NCBI GenBank assembly: GCA_018398765.1
Contig: JAHBMJ010001217.1
Location: forward strand, 83,916 to 147,915
DNA from: Chromera velia
Lineage: Eukaryota; Sar; Chromeraceae
DNA: 64,000 nt
Direction: 5' to 3'
Part shown: in pieces, positions 23,994 through 34,579 of the stretch
Position numbering within the stretch: position 1 is the stretch's first letter
How the letters are laid out: every line of letters starts with the position of its first letter
Made by a program: the position numbers and the translations under genes
The notes under the pieces: generated by a model
Told to the model about the DNA's origin: nothing
Databases searched by the model: none
What the model saw: only the letters and a program-made list of their open reading frames with translations

Positions 23994-24969
23994 ATGGGTG
24001 CAGGCAAGCATCCAAGTCGAGCGAGAAGAAGACCACAGCTTCTTCAGGTCCAACGGAGGTGATGAAAAAGTTTTACGTATTGAAGAACGACAAGGCGAGG
24101 TTCAACATCTCCATTCTTCTCTCCAAACACCTGGCTCCGGGGCTCTGGCCTTGTCTGACTGCTGCCCTGGCGGGAGTCGGGTCTCGGTGTCCTGCTGACG
24201 ACGATCTCGAAGAGGGGCACTACAGGGCAATTGTGGAAATTGCAGAGTGGGCACGGAAAGAGGGAGGGAGCTCACCGACGCCACAAGAGAACGCGAACAA
24301 ATTGAAAGCCGCACTTGCCAGTGGAGAGGTCAGCCGGATCGGTTCACTCGAATCAGCAGTAGATCCTTGGCTGGGTGGGTGGGTGGGGGGGGGAATGCAT
24401 TTGTGAAACATTTGGAGATGTTTGTGTGCCTTTGTGTGTGGACGATGCGCGAGAGAAATTTCAATCAATCGGAGCAGCAATTTTGTTGTTACTGCGTGCG
24501 CCTCCAGCCAGAGCGAAGCACACGACGCCGTCGTGCTTAGTGTCATCTTCAATGCATTGGCATTGCACCATGTCACTTCTCCCCTGTGCGTGTGGGTGTG
24601 AGAGACCATCTCTATGAGAGACAGTGAAAGAGAACTCGTGTGTGTATGTTTGTGCGCGTCAACATATTGTGTGTGTGTGTGTGTGAATTTGCTAATCTGC
24701 AGGTGTCAGAGGAGCAGATAGAGCGTATGGATCTTTTCTTCGCCACAGTCTTTTTTGACATCCCCGACGCCCAGCAGAGAGCTGCGGTTCTCGAGGAGGG
24801 CTTCAAGATAGACGAGCAGGCCGAGATCCTCAAGGACGGCTTCACAATCTTCAAAAAGGGGGTCCGGGAGACGCAGGAGAGCGCAAGTCTGGAAGATTGG
24901 CTCAGGGTCGGTTGATTTGATTCGTTCGGTGGATCTGTATGGTGCCGTCGTTTTGACTCACATTCTCTG

Positions 24970-25005
<36 letters not shown>

Positions 25006-25108
25006 CCTCTCTGTCTCTCTCCCTCCCTCTCTCTCTCTCTCCCTCTCTCTCTCTCCTAGACAAACACTCTCTCTCTCTCTCCCCCTCTCTCTCTCTCCTA
25101 GACAAACA

Positions 25109-25161
<53 letters not shown>

Positions 25162-26674
25162 ATTCACTCACTCACTCACTCACTCACTCACTGACTCACA
25201 CACTCACACACTCACTCACTCACATACTCACACACTGACACATTGACGCAGTCACTCACACAACATACTTACACACTCACTCACTCATACACTCTCGCAC
25301 TCACTCTCACGCTAACGCACATGAATAGAGAGTGACGGGAAGGGAAAGGTCTGTTGACAGCTCGACTGGCAAGACCACAGAAAGGTGGAAAGTCTTAGAT
25401 CCTGCACATTCAAACAGGAATGGAGAGACTTGATCGAAAACGGGAACGAAGGAAGGAAGAGGGAAAGGGGGAAAGGGGCGAAAACGACAAGGAAGTCGTG
25501 ACTCCGACGACTTTCCTCTTGTGTTCCGTGGCCCGCGATATTTCCTTTCCTGTTGGTGAATCTTTCTGCATGTGTGTGTGTGTGTGTGTGGTGTGTGCAG
25601 GTGATCATGGCCTCAGTGAATCGCATCAACTCCCACAAGAAACAAAAGGACCTCCGAAAGGTCTTGCCACTCTCAACCCTCCAGAAGACCGCAGAGTTCA
25701 GAGGAGTGGGCAAGCACGCGTCAGTCAGTCAGTCAGTCAGTCAGTCAGTCAGTCAGTCAGTGGGTTGTGAAAATTGGTTTACTCTGAATGGAATCGACAG
25801 CCTTCTTGGGGCTTATTACACACAGCGACATCGTTACACTCGAAGCATGCGATAATCAAAACAGGCGGATCCATCAGTCGAAGCTTCCCGCAACGGGAAC
25901 TTCAGTTTTTCACGCGTTGAGATCAAAACAAGCAGGCAGGCCATTTGCTTGCATACTCAGACTGAACACTTGGGTATGTAATGAAGACGACAGGCCATGC
26001 TCGGCTTTGTAATTCATCCTCTTCTCTGCTTTTTTTGAGAGATATGCATGTGCCTCAACAGTCACACAGACAGGGATGCACACTTGCATTAATTGAAAAC
26101 GACAAGGAATCAGTCAGAAAAGGAAGCGTGGGGAGAAAAGTGGGGCAAGAGGAGAGTAAGGGTCTATGAATCAATGGATGCATTGTCGAAATAAACATTC
26201 GGATAGACCAAATCGGAACCTTTTGACTGAGCGATGATGTGAATATCTCCTTGCAGGAAGAAGACACTCCTGGACTTCCTTGTGAATGAGATCAAGACGC
26301 AGGGAGCCTCTGCAGAGGGGGACAGGCGGACGAGGTTGGAGGCGATGTTGAACCTCCACAAGAGCATGCCGCACCTCCAGGCCGTTGCGTCGTTGTCTCT
26401 GCAGACGCTCTCGAAGACTCTGAGCACGTGGAAGCAGAAGCTCGAGATTGCCGAGTGTCTGGGTCTGAACGGGCTTCCACACATTCAGAAAATTGTCCGA
26501 AAGTGGAGGGGCCTGGTCAGCTCGGTGGAAAAACTAGAGGGGCCGTGCCAGCAGGAGCAGACGAGGGCGTATAAAAACTTTGGAGTCCATGGAGACCCGA
26601 AACTTGAAACTCCCCTCTTCCTCGGTCTGCTCTCTTTCACCGAAGATGTCAGGCACATCGCAGCCAGAGGATAG
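21820..26674 (+). CDS. FH2-domain formin, six exons, possible N-terminal signal sequence
   Basis: Exons are 21820-22004, 23064-23714, 24004-24328, 24703-24906, 25601-25719 and 26257-26674. They join in phase to 633 codons. Formins nucleate and elongate actin filaments. FH2 landmarks run in order: the entry region LTKPFHLDNRI and TVWSKLDCF in exon 2 (family kplhWdk and TvW), and KKFYVLKNDKARFNISILLS in exon 3 (family llDpkraqNiaIlL). Exon 4 has EEQIERMDLFFATVFFDIPD, matching the family stretch that precedes the post domain. Exons 5-6 join to KHAKKTLLDFLVNEI (family tLLhfLv). A short proline-rich stretch (PHTPRPPSSPPPKN) may be a small FH1. Exon 1 is less certain. It reads MRIVLFPCFVSVCLATSRA, which looks like a signal peptide. 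Its donor GTCAGT and phase fit exon 2, but an ATG at 23041 could start a shorter protein without it. No GBD or PTEN-like domain is visible. Most donors are of the GTCAGT type. Confidence 0.82.
22512..22628. repeat. ACAT then GACA tetranucleotide tract in formin intron 1
   Basis: ACAT/GCAT units followed by about ten GACA units. It creates several long false open frames rich in Tyr-Ile-His-Thr. Confidence 0.9.
23957..23991. repeat. (CA)n tract near the acceptor of formin intron 2
   Basis: About 17 CA units, ending 12 bases before the acceptor GGGTGCAG. Confidence 0.9.
24968..25315. repeat. CT/CA/CACT compound microsatellite in formin intron 4
   Basis: Long CT runs with two CTCCTAGACAAACACT inserts, then (CA)n, then CACT and CACA units. 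It spans about half of the intron. Confidence 0.9.
25720..25761. repeat. (GTCA)n at the donor of formin intron 5
   Basis: The intron begins with about ten GTCA units, so the donor dinucleotide is the first GT of a tandem repeat. The exact exon edge was set by phase. Confidence 0.85.
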
Positions 26675-27594
26675 ACGGGGGATGTTATAGGGAGGAATGG
26701 AAACGGGAGGGAGAAGTCCTCTCTCAGGCTGACCAGACCCTGTTGAGCGTATTCTGGGGGTCAAAGAGGTTTTTGAAGTATTGTCACGAAAGTTGACTTA
26801 GATATTGTACATTGTATATACGTTCGTTCTGTTCTATCAATGCGTAATTACTAAAAAGAAAGTAAAAGAAAGTCTTGAAGAGACTGAGCATGGAATCGTA
26901 AAAACACGTAAAAATTTTAAAACACACATCATCATCGTCATCGATCATCATCATGATGATGATCGGTCTAAAGGTCATCTTGCAATGGATGAGTCTAGGA
27001 CAATGCCAGTGCTGTATTGTCCCTTTAATTGCCAGATCATTAGTCATACGCAATCATCATGGGCCCATATAAGATATTTATCATTCGGCAGGCTCACGAT
27101 CATAACATGCAAAGCAGATTGATAAATGATGGACTCGCGATCTGACTTGGCAACTATAGTTCAACACCTGTAGTTTTTTTCAAATGCCCCTAGTAGTTCT
27201 GGCAGGGCGTACTTACGCATGAGCTAGCGCATGAGCGACTCAGACCATGGCGCGCTAGGCTAAGCGGCTGTTTCATGTGATCATTGCATATGATGTCGAC
27301 TGTTAGCCATGCCACGCGACTTCATATAACGCCATATCATCATATCATGCCATATCATCTTCCCTTTTCATACTTTTAGATGATTTTGAATATCGATTTT
27401 TAGGTGTTTTTTAAAGCAAAACAAATTTTAAAGAGAAAAAAAATATAATGAAGTCACATCTGGAGTCATATTGAAGTGAGAACTTCTCAATTGTAAACTA
27501 AAGATTGTAAACTTGTAAAATCAGAAAAGTTTAAAAGCTTAATTAAGGTTTAAGGTTAAACTTCACTATAATTTATAAAAGTAACTTTACGAAT
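26675..27594. other. AT-rich intergenic sequence with a dispersed repeat
   Basis: No gene is seen. About 27,081-27,280 resembles 49,467-49,650. Shared blocks include TTCGGCAGG, CAAATG-TGGACTC and AGTTCTGGCAG, then CTTACGCATGAGC and CTGTTTCAT. The pair is probably an old dispersed element with unclear ends. Confidence 0.5.
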
Positions 27595-28722
27595 CCGAGA
27601 TGTGTGCTAGACTATAAGAATGAATATCTAGCTACACACGAAGATAAAAATAAAGACTCACGAAGAAATCGATCCATAGGTCCTTATTTCAGAGAAAGTC
27701 GTTACAGAATGGCAAGCAGAGAGCCACTCCGAGAGGAGAAACGTTCAATTCTAGCAATCGATCGAGATAAAACAATGAGATCGAAATTTTGTGAGTCAAA
27801 ATAGATGCGAAAGGAGACGTCTGACGGAGTCCCTGCGTGCAGGAACCCCGGAAAGCCCCAAACAAGAAGTGAAAGAGTTGCAGAGATAGCAATCACTTGC
27901 GTAAACAATCAAGACTCAGCGTGCGTCACTCTATGTGCAATCACTGACAGGAGAGGCGAGCTGGGATCAGTCAAAGAGAGAAGCGCATGGAAAGATGAAT
28001 ATCGTGCATGAGGCGAGCCGACCAGTGGTGGCGCGCACAGCATTTAAGGATTCAGATGGGGACTTATGTGCTTTAAAAATCAATTCGCTTGGCATGCGCC
28101 CCTTACGAAACGGAAAGAGACAAAAGAAGTGTGCATCGACAAGCAAAGACCACCGGAGCCGAGATATGTGCTAGACTATAAGAACGAATATTTAGTTACA
28201 CACGAAGACAGAAATAAAGACTCACGAAGAAATCGATCCGTAGGTCCTTATTCCAGAGAAAGTCATTACAGAATGGCAAGCAGAGAGCCACTCCGAGAGG
28301 AGAAACGTTCAATTCTAGCAATCAATCGAGATAAAACAATGAGATCGAAATTTTGTGAGTCAAAATAGATGCAAGAGGAGACGCCTGACGGAGTGCCTGC
28401 GTGCGGGAACCCCGGAAAGCCCCAAACAAGAAGTAAAAGAGTTCCAAAGATGGCAATCACTTACATAAACAATCGGGACTCAGTATGCGTCACTCTACGT
28501 GCAATCACTGACAGGAGAGGCGAGCCGAGATCAGTCAAAGAGAGAAGCGCATGGAAAGATGAATATCATGTGTGAGGCGAGCCGACCAGTGGTGGCGCGC
28601 ACAGCATTTAAGGATCCGGATGGGGACTTACGCGCTTTAAAAATCAATTTGCTCGGCATGCACCCCTTACTAAACGGAAAGAGACAAAAGAAGTGCGCAT
28701 CAACAAGCAAAGAACAGGAGCA
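27595..28722. repeat. 564-bp head-to-tail tandem duplication
   Basis: Copy 1 (27,595-28,158) and copy 2 (28,159-28,722) abut exactly. They differ at a few dozen sites, mostly transitions. The unit is a multiple of three, so both copies keep the same two short open frames of 66-68 codons on the plus strand. No family was recognised for these frames, and with low complexity absent they could be remnants of an old element rather than genes. Confidence 0.85.
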
Positions 28723-28772
28723 GCATGCTTCTGGAAGATTACGGAATCACACTAAGCTGTATTCAATAATGC

Positions 28773-29104
28773 CTAGGCTCTGCACTACATAAATGGTGCA
28801 TAGATGGAAGGAAGAATAAGAGAGAGGCGGACATACTAGGAACGGATCTTAAATGCGGTTTCCCCCCCATAAAAAAAAATAAAAGAAGAGAAAAAAAAAA
28901 TTTTTTTTTATAGATTTTTTTTTTATTTATCATGACATTCAATAGGCAAACAACTGTTGTTCAAGTGTTGCAAGAGTGTTGCACGGGGTGTTACGTTGAA
29001 AACCATATACTTTTATAACTTTTCAGTTGATAAATAAAAAAAAAACAAAAGATTGGAAACTTTCTTTTTTTTCTTTTTTTTTATTTATGGAGTGCAGAGC
29101 CTAG
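28773..29104. mobile_element. MITE, hAT-like, 332 bp with 8-bp target duplication
   Basis: The terminal inverted repeats are about 22 bp, beginning CTAGGCTCTGCACT at the left and, inverted, at the right end with one mismatch. The element is flanked by direct copies of AATAATGC at 28,765-28,772 and 29,105-29,112. The interior has A and T runs and the block AACTGTTGTTCAAGTGTTGC. It has no coding capacity. An 8-bp duplication is typical of hAT and a few other superfamilies, so the hAT label is an inference. Confidence 0.82.
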
Positions 29105-29317
29105 AATAATGCAATAGATCATAGATGAAACTGCATCAAATCGGAAGCGACCATTTTGATACAATGACATAGATGTTTCTGTACAATGAGTGTGCTCTGC
29201 AACGTCTATATTTCATTTCAACACAACTTCCACCCACCAGATGGAAATTCTGCGCCTGCACAGCGAGCAGCAGTCTGCATCACGACGAGCAGTCAGAAGG
29301 TCAAACAAAGAGGAGTC

Positions 29318-32300
29318 CTATGAGGGGTGAGACCGTGCGAGGAATCGAGATCCCGGGAGGGCTGCAATGTAAGGGACGCCTGCTTGGTCCCCGCCGACGA
29401 AAGGAGGGGGCGGCGGTTCATCATCATCATCATCATCATCAATCAGCGTGGGGTTGCGGTTTGGGGGAAGCGTTCCAATCCGAACAGATGGTACGGGTAA
29501 CGGTGCGACGGGCGGCATACTGCTGTGAACGGGTCCCGCACTGGGAAGGACGAAGGGAAAAGCGAAATTGTTGCTTCTATCCGTCTCTGCCTCCGTATGG
29601 ATGTGTGATCGTCTTTCGGATGTCTTCTGCGTCTGGCGTGCAGGGCGTTGCTTTGACGATTGCTGTGTCCGAGTATTCTTCAAAGTCTGTTTGGGAGGTT
29701 GTACGCGGGGCTTTGCTCTCTGTGCGGCGGGCGGGCCTGCACGTGCATCTGCAGGGGGGTTTTCTTCCTGTTTAATGGGGACTGATGGAAGGTCGTCGGG
29801 GGAAAACGGTTTTTTCTCTCGTCTCTGTCTGCCACTTCTCCTGACCCCCTCTGGAGGGGGAGGGTCGTCATCAATTTCTGTCACCGTGCACGGGGCGGGA
29901 GGTGGGGGGAGGAAGGAGGTTGGTTGGGCTACAGGCTGGGGGGCTACAGATGGAGTGGGAGATTCCTCAGATGTCACGGTGGCGTTGTACATTTGGGGAC
30001 TGGGAGCTGAAAGAGAAAGAGGCGCGGCAGAGGATTTTGGCCTGCCATTCTGCTTTGCCTTAACAGCTTTCCCTGTGACGCTTTTCGGTGTGACTGTCCC
30101 CCCTCTTGTCTGATTGAGAGTCTTTCCCTTTGCTTTGGACACCTTTGACCCTCTGCTCTTGTTTCTCTGATGCCCCAGCAGAGCCTGTGACAGGGGCACA
30201 TCTGAATCTTCACCCCCACTGTCAGTGGCAGGGAGAGAGACAGAAGGGGCCGCGGCTTCACGGCCTCTCACGCGCTTTTGCTTTCGCGAGGTCTCACTCG
30301 GTGCACGAACCTTTGAAGGCTGAGGCTCTACACCCCGGCGCCTCTTTTTCTGTTGTGTTTTCTGGTGGGTGAGAGGGACGCAACCGGGAACAAGGCCGAT
30401 CGAAACAGAGGGCAGGGGGGCCGTCTTTCCATCTGAGGTTGTCCTTCTTCTACCCCGTCCCACCTTCACCACTTTTTTTGTTTTCTTTCCCTTTCTCTCC
30501 CCCGCAGGTTTCTCTGCTTTCTTGGCCGCTGCCCTCTGTGGCCCCCCACTCTCAATCCCCTTTATTCGTTCCCGCCTTTTCGTCAAGGGGGCCTGCAACT
30601 TCTGCACAAGTCGCGCCACCAAGTCTGCCTGCGTCTCTGATGCGGCCTCCATTGCAGACCGCACAGCAGCACCAGACAGCTGCACACGCTTAAGCAGCGT
30701 CACTAGCGGATGGGGATTTTTCGCTTCCCCGCTGCGTATCTCACGCAGGTGCTTTGAGATGAGCTGTCCAGGGTCACTCCACCGCACTGCGCGTGCAAGC
30801 TCTGTGTGAGAATGTCCGGGGATCTCTCTCGAAAGGTGTTTCCAATCCCCCACACCAAACTCACAAACGATCTCCACCAGACGGGACATCTCAACCTCTT
30901 GCCATGAGTGCATGGGAATCCCCTCCCCTTGCCTCAATCGCCGCACCCCGGGGGGGCGGCCCTCACCCTCTACCACTGCTCTATTGTTTGCAAGGCCTCG
31001 CCAAGACCTGTCTACGCCATGATGGGCTATTCCTCTAGGCTCCAACAAAATCCCAGAGTCAAACAAAATTGCGGGGCAACTCGAAGGGAGACGACTAAGT
31101 CTCACCCGATCTATCAGTGAATCCTCTGTCTCTCTCACTGCCTCCATTGCTGATCTAACCTCCTCTGCAGACACGCACAGGCCCCCAACCAACTCTCTCA
31201 CCGTCTTCATGTCTGTGGGATCGGACGAGGAGGAAGAGGAAGAAGAAGACAAACCAGATTTAGATGAGAATATTCCACCTGGGTCAGCAAAAAGAAGAAC
31301 GCGAACAATCCAAGGAAGTGTGCGACTAGGAACGGAGGCACAAATCCCCTCCCACCCCCCCTGCCCCCCGCTCTCCATCTCCTCATTCGCTTTCTCCCCC
31401 TCCCCCACCCTCTCCCTCTCCCTCTGAGGCACTATCCCATGAGTCCTCAAGGCCCGAATCATGCTTCGGAGTTCTGCCTCTGTGCAGGGCAGACGCCGTG
31501 AGAGAGGCTGCAACCTCCTGAAACGTTCACGAAGGGACAGCCAGTCAAACCGACGGCCCAATGAACGAAAATGCTCTTGTACTCTGGTCCAAATCGGTGG
31601 GGGTGTCAGATTCTTCATCGCCCCTTCCCCCCCCCCACACCCTTCTTCTTCTGACTCATCACTGCTTTCCCCATCTGACAACTTCCCTCCCCCCATTCCT
31701 TCTTCAATCAACCTGCTACCCTTCGGTCCACCCCCCTCGGAATCCCGCAGTGCAGCCACAAGTAACTGCAGCAGGCAGTCGTCCGTGGGCTGAAAATCAT
31801 AACACCCCCCCAGCTCCCCTTCCGCCCCCTCTTCCTCCTCGTCATCCCCACCTATTGAAAAGCCGCAATCACTCCCCCCGTCCCCCGCCCCATCGAGGCC
31901 CAAGCGCTGGTGCCAGGCATCAAAGGACAGGCACAGGGACATCTCTGGGTCCTCGCGGCCCCCCCTTTCATTATCAGGGCCCTCCGCGCCTTGCATTGCC
32001 GGGGCCCCGCTCGAAGAGGCAGGACCACTGACGGACATGCAGAAAGAGTCTGCCCCTCCCCTCTCTTCCTGATCTGTGTCTGTACCTGCGGGCGGAGCTG
32101 CAGTGGAGGAGGCGGCTCTCCATACACAGCTGCTGCCCGCTTGAGAGTGACACAAGCTAGCGGGGGGAAGACTAGGGGGGCACAGAAGCGGCTTCAGAGT
32201 GGCTTCTCCTATTCCCTCCTGCTGCTGCTGCTGCTGCCGCGGCACTTGGAGTGAAAGAGAAGAGGGAGTGTCAACAATAGTAAGGGGATACTCACCCCTC

Positions 32301-34579
32301 CTTCCTCTCCCTTCATCCCGGTCAGAGGCAGACGAGGGAGGAGCCACAGAAGCCCAACCAGAGCAACTGGGACTCCTACTCCTTCTACTTCTGCTGCTCT
32401 CCCTGCTACGTGTGTGTGTGGACACACCGACCAACCTCCCCCCGCCCCCTCCCCGGAAAGCAAAAACACTTTGACTACACAGAGACGAACCGACCAGACA
32501 CGACCCTGTGGGGGTCACATCTCCCCCGCCCCCCTTTTCCGTTTCCTTTTCTACACCCTCTACCCCACCCAGACCTGTAACTGTTTCTCGATCGCACAGC
32601 GGCAGGGGAAGCGGAATTCCTGCAGAATCTCCGGGGGTCTCTTGGTGGCTCTTTGCCTCATCTTCTTGGTATGCTGCAACTGCGGGCAGACAGAGAGGAC
32701 CACCCGAGTCCACCCCCCCTCCCCTCAACCTGCGTCTGCGGGCCTCTTTGAGGAACTTCCATCTCCTCAAAGCCTCTTGCTCTGAACGGTGAGGCAGCGC
32801 CTTGTGGCACACCAAGGCTGTCACAGAGCGAGTTCTGCCCCCTCCCCCCTTTCCTGTCACAAGAAGCCGAGACCTAGTGCCGTAGATGGCTACTGAGTCC
32901 AGAAGCTGCTGGTCCTCTTCACGTGACCAGGGGGCATTGCGAGTTAGGGGGTTGAGCTCCGAGATGAATCTGGAGGCGCATTGGGCAGAAGAGCGGGTCT
33001 TTCCGAAAAGTCTCGCGACCCTCGTCCAGTCGTGTGCGTGGGGGTTCAGCAGAAGTCTCTGTCTTTCCACCTCTGCCTCGGTGCACCTGGCGGGATCTCT
33101 GCAAAGAGAAGCAAGGAGGGGGACAGGGGGCCTATGCGTCTGGGTGGAACGATAGTGAGAGGGTGGGGTTCGCTTGCGTCTCTTCTGCTTCAAGAGACGC
33201 TGCAAACCTGCCAGTGGAGGGGGGACAGACGAAGACGCGGAAGCACACAGCAGAGGGTGGACGGAAGGAGAGAGAGGCGACGAGAGAGACAGAGAGGGAG
33301 AGGAAGAAGAGATAGGAGGAGGACAAGCTGACCCCTCGAGAGGCAAACGAGCTCGCATCTCGGTGTCCCATCTGTGGGGGGACTCCGGTGAAGCGACACA
33401 GAGGGAGTCCCTCGATTCCATCCCCATAATTCCATTCACTCCCTCGTGGAGGGCCAGGGAGGCAGCACCACTGAGAAGCACTCTCAACAGCTGACGGTCT
33501 TCCCCGGCCGTCCAGGCCGAAGAAGGACCCCGGAGACCTGGCCGTGCCTGTTGATGCCAGGCTACAGCACACTCCCCCGCAGTCCGACCGAAGAACTCTC
33601 TCCCTGCCGCATTCCTCCCTAGGGCCTCCTGGGAGTACGCACACATCACTGCAGAGACCATTTCCCAATCGAACAACCCCGTCCCCACTTTCAGAAACGC
33701 GAAATCCTCCCACCACCACTGCTCCCCAAACACCCTCTCAAGGAGGGACTCGAGAGGCTCACGCGAGAGCGCTCTGAACAGAGGATTCACTGATGAAATC
33801 TCTGCACACTCCGTCAAGCATTCTAGCAAAACGTCTATTGGTGGAAACACACTTGTCTCTTCCTTCGAAACCCAAAGTTCGGCCAGGGCCTCACGAAGAG
33901 ACTCGGAGGAAGAAGACGATACACGCAGAACCTCCCGCCAATCACCCCAATCGACCTGTGCATCTGCAGCCGCGAGGATCTCTATAGGGGCTTGCAGCCC
34001 GATTTTGGGATTCTGTCTGGGGACCACACGAGGGGTCAGGCGGTCAAGGGTGGCGTCAAAATGGGTGGGGGAGTCCTGTTGAACTTCGCGAAACACAGGG
34101 ATTTGAAACGAAATCTCCTCAGCGCTCCCAGCTGACGGATTTACGGGGCGAATCGACGCGCAGAGAACCCAGCGTTCCGCGTCTTGATTGCTTTCTCCGC
34201 TTTCCCGACGCTTCCTCTCCCGTCCCCTCCTCTTGAGACGAACAAACCCCTCAATGATCAGTCTGCACAGCTCATACTTGACAGACAGACGCAGAATGTC
34301 TAGCTCAGCAGGCCGCCACTCCCAGTGGCAGATCTGTGGAAACTTGTCCTCCCTCGCACTCATCTGTACAGCGCCCTCCTCCCCCCGTTCATCCTCATCA
34401 TGATCGAGAACAGAGACGGGGCGAAGATGGGGGGCTGCGGCGTTGTCAAAGAAGAGCGACGGCACAAACCCAGCACGTTTATTGACAACCGGAGGTTCAG
34501 CAAGCCCTCTCTTGCCGAAAATGTACGCCTCCAGACGCCGCTGAGCGGCCTTTGTAGCGTCCTCTTGCCCGGACATCAC
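29318..34579 (-). CDS. Large intronless Myb/SANT-domain protein
   Basis: A single open frame of 1,753 codons. Myb/SANT-like helices are seen at about residues 355-375 (SSAWTAGEDRQLLRVLLSG) and about 525-620. In the second block HDWTRVARLFGKTRSSAQC is followed by NAPWSREEDQQLLDSVAIYG. A third lies at about 1,225-1,270 (SWQEVEMSRLVEIVCEFG, GDWKHLSREIPGHSHTELA). Tandem, spaced Myb repeats in a very large protein recall SNAPC4/SNAP190, the snRNA-promoter factor, but the match is only structural and not secure. Much of the rest is low complexity with Ser, Gly and Glu runs. The C-terminal third is Lys/Arg-rich, fitting nuclear import and DNA binding. It contains IKQE, a sumoylation-type site, and two hydrophobic-acidic motifs (TEIDDDPPPPEG and TLIDDDDDDD) near the end. 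Two ATGs stand in a row at the start. It is divergent from the MORN gene 725 bases away. High confidence in the gene, low in the name. Confidence 0.8.
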   Translation of the reverse strand: MMSGQEDATKAAQRRLEAYIFGKRGLAEPPVVNKRAGFVPSLFFDNAAAPHLRPVSVLDHDEDERGEEGAVQMSAREDKFPQICHWEWRPAELDILRLSVKYELCRLIIEGFVRLKRRGRERKRRESGESNQDAERWVLCASIRPVNPSAGSAEEISFQIPVFREVQQDSPTHFDATLDRLTPRVVPRQNPKIGLQAPIEILAAADAQVDWGDWREVLRVSSSSSESLREALAELWVSKEETSVFPPIDVLLECLTECAEISSVNPLFRALSREPLESLLERVFGEQWWWEDFAFLKVGTGLFDWEMVSAVMCAYSQEALGRNAAGREFFGRTAGECAVAWHQQARPGLRGPSSAWTAGEDRQLLRVLLSGAASLALHEGVNGIMGMESRDSLCVASPESPHRWDTEMRARLPLEGSACPPPISSSSPSLSLSSPLSPSVHPLLCASASSSVPPPLAGLQRLLKQKRRKRTPPSHYRSTQTHRPPVPLLASLCRDPARCTEAEVERQRLLLNPHAHDWTRVARLFGKTRSSAQCASRFISELNPLTRNAPWSREEDQQLLDSVAIYGTRSRLLVTGKGGGGRTRSVTALVCHKALPHRSEQEALRRWKFLKEARRRRLRGGGVDSGGPLCLPAVAAYQEDEAKSHQETPGDSAGIPLPLPLCDRETVTGLGGVEGVEKETEKGGGGDVTPTGSCLVGSSLCSQSVFAFRGGGGGRLVGVSTHTRSRESSRSRRSRSPSCSGWASVAPPSSASDRDEGRGRRGEYPLTIVDTPSSLSLQVPRQQQQQQEGIGEATLKPLLCPPSLPPASLCHSQAGSSCVWRAASSTAAPPAGTDTDQEERGGADSFCMSVSGPASSSGAPAMQGAEGPDNERGGREDPEMSLCLSFDAWHQRLGLDGAGDGGSDCGFSIGGDDEEEEGAEGELGGCYDFQPTDDCLLQLLVAALRDSEGGGPKGSRLIEEGMGGGKLSDGESSDESEEEGCGGGEGAMKNLTPPPIWTRVQEHFRSLGRRFDWLSLRERFRRLQPLSRRLPCTEAELRSMIRALRTHGIVPQRERERVGEGEKANEEMESGGQGGWEGICASVPSRTLPWIVRVLLFADPGGIFSSKSGLSSSSSSSSSDPTDMKTVRELVGGLCVSAEEVRSAMEAVRETEDSLIDRVRLSRLPSSCPAILFDSGILLEPRGIAHHGVDRSWRGLANNRAVVEGEGRPPGVRRLRQGEGIPMHSWQEVEMSRLVEIVCEFGVGDWKHLSREIPGHSHTELARAVRWSDPGQLISKHLREIRSGEAKNPHPLVTLLKRVQLSGAAVRSAMEAASETQADLVARLVQKLQAPLTKRRERIKGIESGGPQRAAAKKAEKPAGERKGKKTKKVVKVGRGRRRTTSDGKTAPLPSVSIGLVPGCVPLTHQKTQQKKRRRGVEPQPSKVRAPSETSRKQKRVRGREAAAPSVSLPATDSGGEDSDVPLSQALLGHQRNKSRGSKVSKAKGKTLNQTRGGTVTPKSVTGKAVKAKQNGRPKSSAAPLSLSAPSPQMYNATVTSEESPTPSVAPQPVAQPTSFLPPPPAPCTVTEIDDDPPPPEGVRRSGRQRREKKPFSPDDLPSVPIKQEENPPADARAGPPAAQRAKPRVQPPKQTLKNTRTQQSSKQRPARQTQKTSERRSHIHTEAETDRSNNFAFPFVLPSAGPVHSSMPPVAPLPVPSVRIGTLPPNRNPTLIDDDDDDDEPPPPPFVGGDQAGVPYIAALPGSRFLARSHPS

